From Heterostelium album PN500 (Eukaryota > Evosea > Eumycetozoa > Acytosteliales > Acytosteliaceae), in assembly GCF_000004825.1 (NCBI RefSeq), contig NW_008805065.1:1612001-1676000 (forward strand): DNA of 64,000 nucleotides. The letters are read 5' to 3'. A program made the translations under genes and the position numbers. This document shows, piece by piece, positions 62,960-64,000 of the stretch. Numbering within the stretch: the stretch's first letter is position 1; each line of letters begins with the position of its first letter. The notes below the pieces were generated by a model that saw only the letters and a program-made list of their open reading frames with translations, did not search any database and had not been told where the DNA came from.

Positions 62960-64000
62960 ATGGAATGTATAAATTTTTTAAAGACAACTCAGATTCAACA
63001 TGCTATTAAACCAAAGACGATAATCACTGTTGACACCACCACCTCACTCGAGGAGATTCTGAGAGTGTTTGATGAGAATTCGATTGTTGCTGCCCCAGTC
63101 TATGATAATGAAACAAATAAAGTGATAGCTGTAATAGATATGATGGATATTGGTATGTAAATAAAATTTATTTATTTTTAGATTAATATTTATTAAAGAT
63201 TTTTTTATTTATTTTTTAAATAATAGTTGATTTTATTATATCATTTGTCGGATTGGAGATAGTTGATATTCAACAAATATTAAAAGTAGAACCAAGGAAA
63301 TTCTTTACTATCTTGGAAAGTTGTGGTGGTCTATTTTCTGATAGTCCAGCAATTAACATACTGGCAAATAGAAAGAATAAATTGATGGTCATAAGAGAGA
63401 GTGATTCATTCCTCAACGCAATAGAGAGAATGAGTGAAAAGCTATCGAAACTTTTTATTGTAGATAGCAGAATGACCATTATTAATTTAATTAGTGAATC
63501 TGATATACTGGCATTAATTGCTCAAAATATACATGTTTTAGGGTATTTACAAAATTATATTATAAAATAATAATAATAATTTAATCTTACAATATTTTTT
63601 TTTACTAAATCAGGGATGTTAGAACTAAAACTATAAATCAAGTTGGTTTGTCAAGTTCAAAGATAGTTTTATATCCTCAAGAAACTAGAGTAATAAATAT
63701 ATTACAAGATATTATACAACAAAAAATAACAGCAGTTCCTATTATCGACTCTAATAAAAAATTGGTATGTAACAATTATAAAAAAAAACAAAGTTTAATT
63801 GCTTATTCTAATAAACTTATTGATCTTCATTATTAGTTTGCCAATTTTTCGATATCAAACCTAAAAGGTTTGACAAAGAAGAACTTTTCAGAGTTGATGT
63901 TACCAGTGGTTGATTATTTACAATATCAAAATATTAAAGAGAAGAAGAATAATCTTTCGTGTTTGAAGGAGAAGTCTTTCCATCCACTAACAGTTTATTC
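62960..64000 (+). CDS. CBS-domain protein, AMPK-gamma-like, 3' end outside window
   Basis: Exons 62960-63152, 63227-63542, 63614-63764 and 63836 to the edge encode about 275 visible residues. CBS repeats: first ITVDTTTSLEEILRVFDENS with VAAPVYD and VIAVIDMMDIVDFIIS; second MVIRESDSFLNAIERMSEKL with KLFIVDS and ISESDILALIAQN; third IVLYPQETRVINILQDI with TAVPIID, entering the next exon. Tandem CBS pairs (Bateman modules) bind adenine nucleotides, as in the gamma subunit of AMPK/SNF1. Whether this is the AMPK gamma subunit or a stand-alone regulator cannot be decided without the C-terminus. Splice phases are consistent at all three introns. Confidence 0.85.

Overview
This 64 kb window is nuclear DNA from a dictyostelid social amoeba (Amoebozoa, Dictyostelia). 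Base composition is roughly three quarters A+T. Spacers are T- and A-run rich, introns are short, AT-rich and GT-AG (usually GTAAGT or GTATGT), and proteins carry Asn, Gln, Thr and Ser homopolymers. Several families are typical of dictyostelids: a ComC-like EGF/TIG cell-surface protein, a two-cNMP-domain metallo-beta-lactamase phosphodiesterase, a DUF3472 protein and a divergent ankyrin protein. I cannot fix the species. No rRNA, tRNA, CRISPR array, retroelement or DNA transposon was recognised.

Layout. 0-10.5 kb: MCM9 (3' end cut by the window edge), plant-type GH35 beta-galactosidase, ankyrin protein, SmD2, a small coiled-coil protein, GH9 endoglucanase. 10.8-21.4 kb: LOG phosphoribohydrolase, phospholipid scramblase, small heat-shock protein, a NERD1-like FG-GAP membrane protein, ribosomal protein uL13, an STN1-like telomere protein. 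21.4-36.5 kb: a gene-poor 3 kb stretch with one candidate small ORF, a P4-ATPase, a cytochrome P450, a DUF3472/ricin-like secreted protein, an uncharacterised acidic-tailed protein and a TMEM50 homologue. 36.5-55 kb: the large ComC-like protein, SDHAF3, a candidate 44-residue spliced gene, a TMEM64-like VTT protein, MOB1, the cyclic-nucleotide phosphodiesterase, an SSAT-like acetyltransferase and a PH-domain protein. 55-64 kb: a PDHX-like subunit, a cluster of TPR-like repeat genes and decayed copies, a mitochondrial carrier, and a CBS-domain protein cut by the right edge.

The genes are mostly unrelated housekeeping and signalling loci, often in tight convergent pairs (43 bp between GH35 and the ankyrin gene, 66 bp between the ComC-like gene and SDHAF3, 80 bp between the phosphodiesterase and the acetyltransferase). 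Exon structures were built by matching splice signals with reading phase and remembered family conservation; no alignment was run.

The most unusual material is the 56.6-60.0 kb cluster. An intact gene encodes ten copies of a 41-residue TPR-like repeat with a conserved insertion between the two helices. It is flanked on both sides by decayed copies in the opposite orientation, and a direct 71-bp duplication spans its start codon. A further fragment of the family lies at 51 kb. Other points worth checking are two probable single-base errors or mutations in host genes (GH35 signal peptide, P4-ATPase splice phase), a candidate spliced micro-gene at 41.7-41.9 kb, a lipoyl-less PDHX, an STN1-like protein and several G+C-rich islands in AT-rich spacers.
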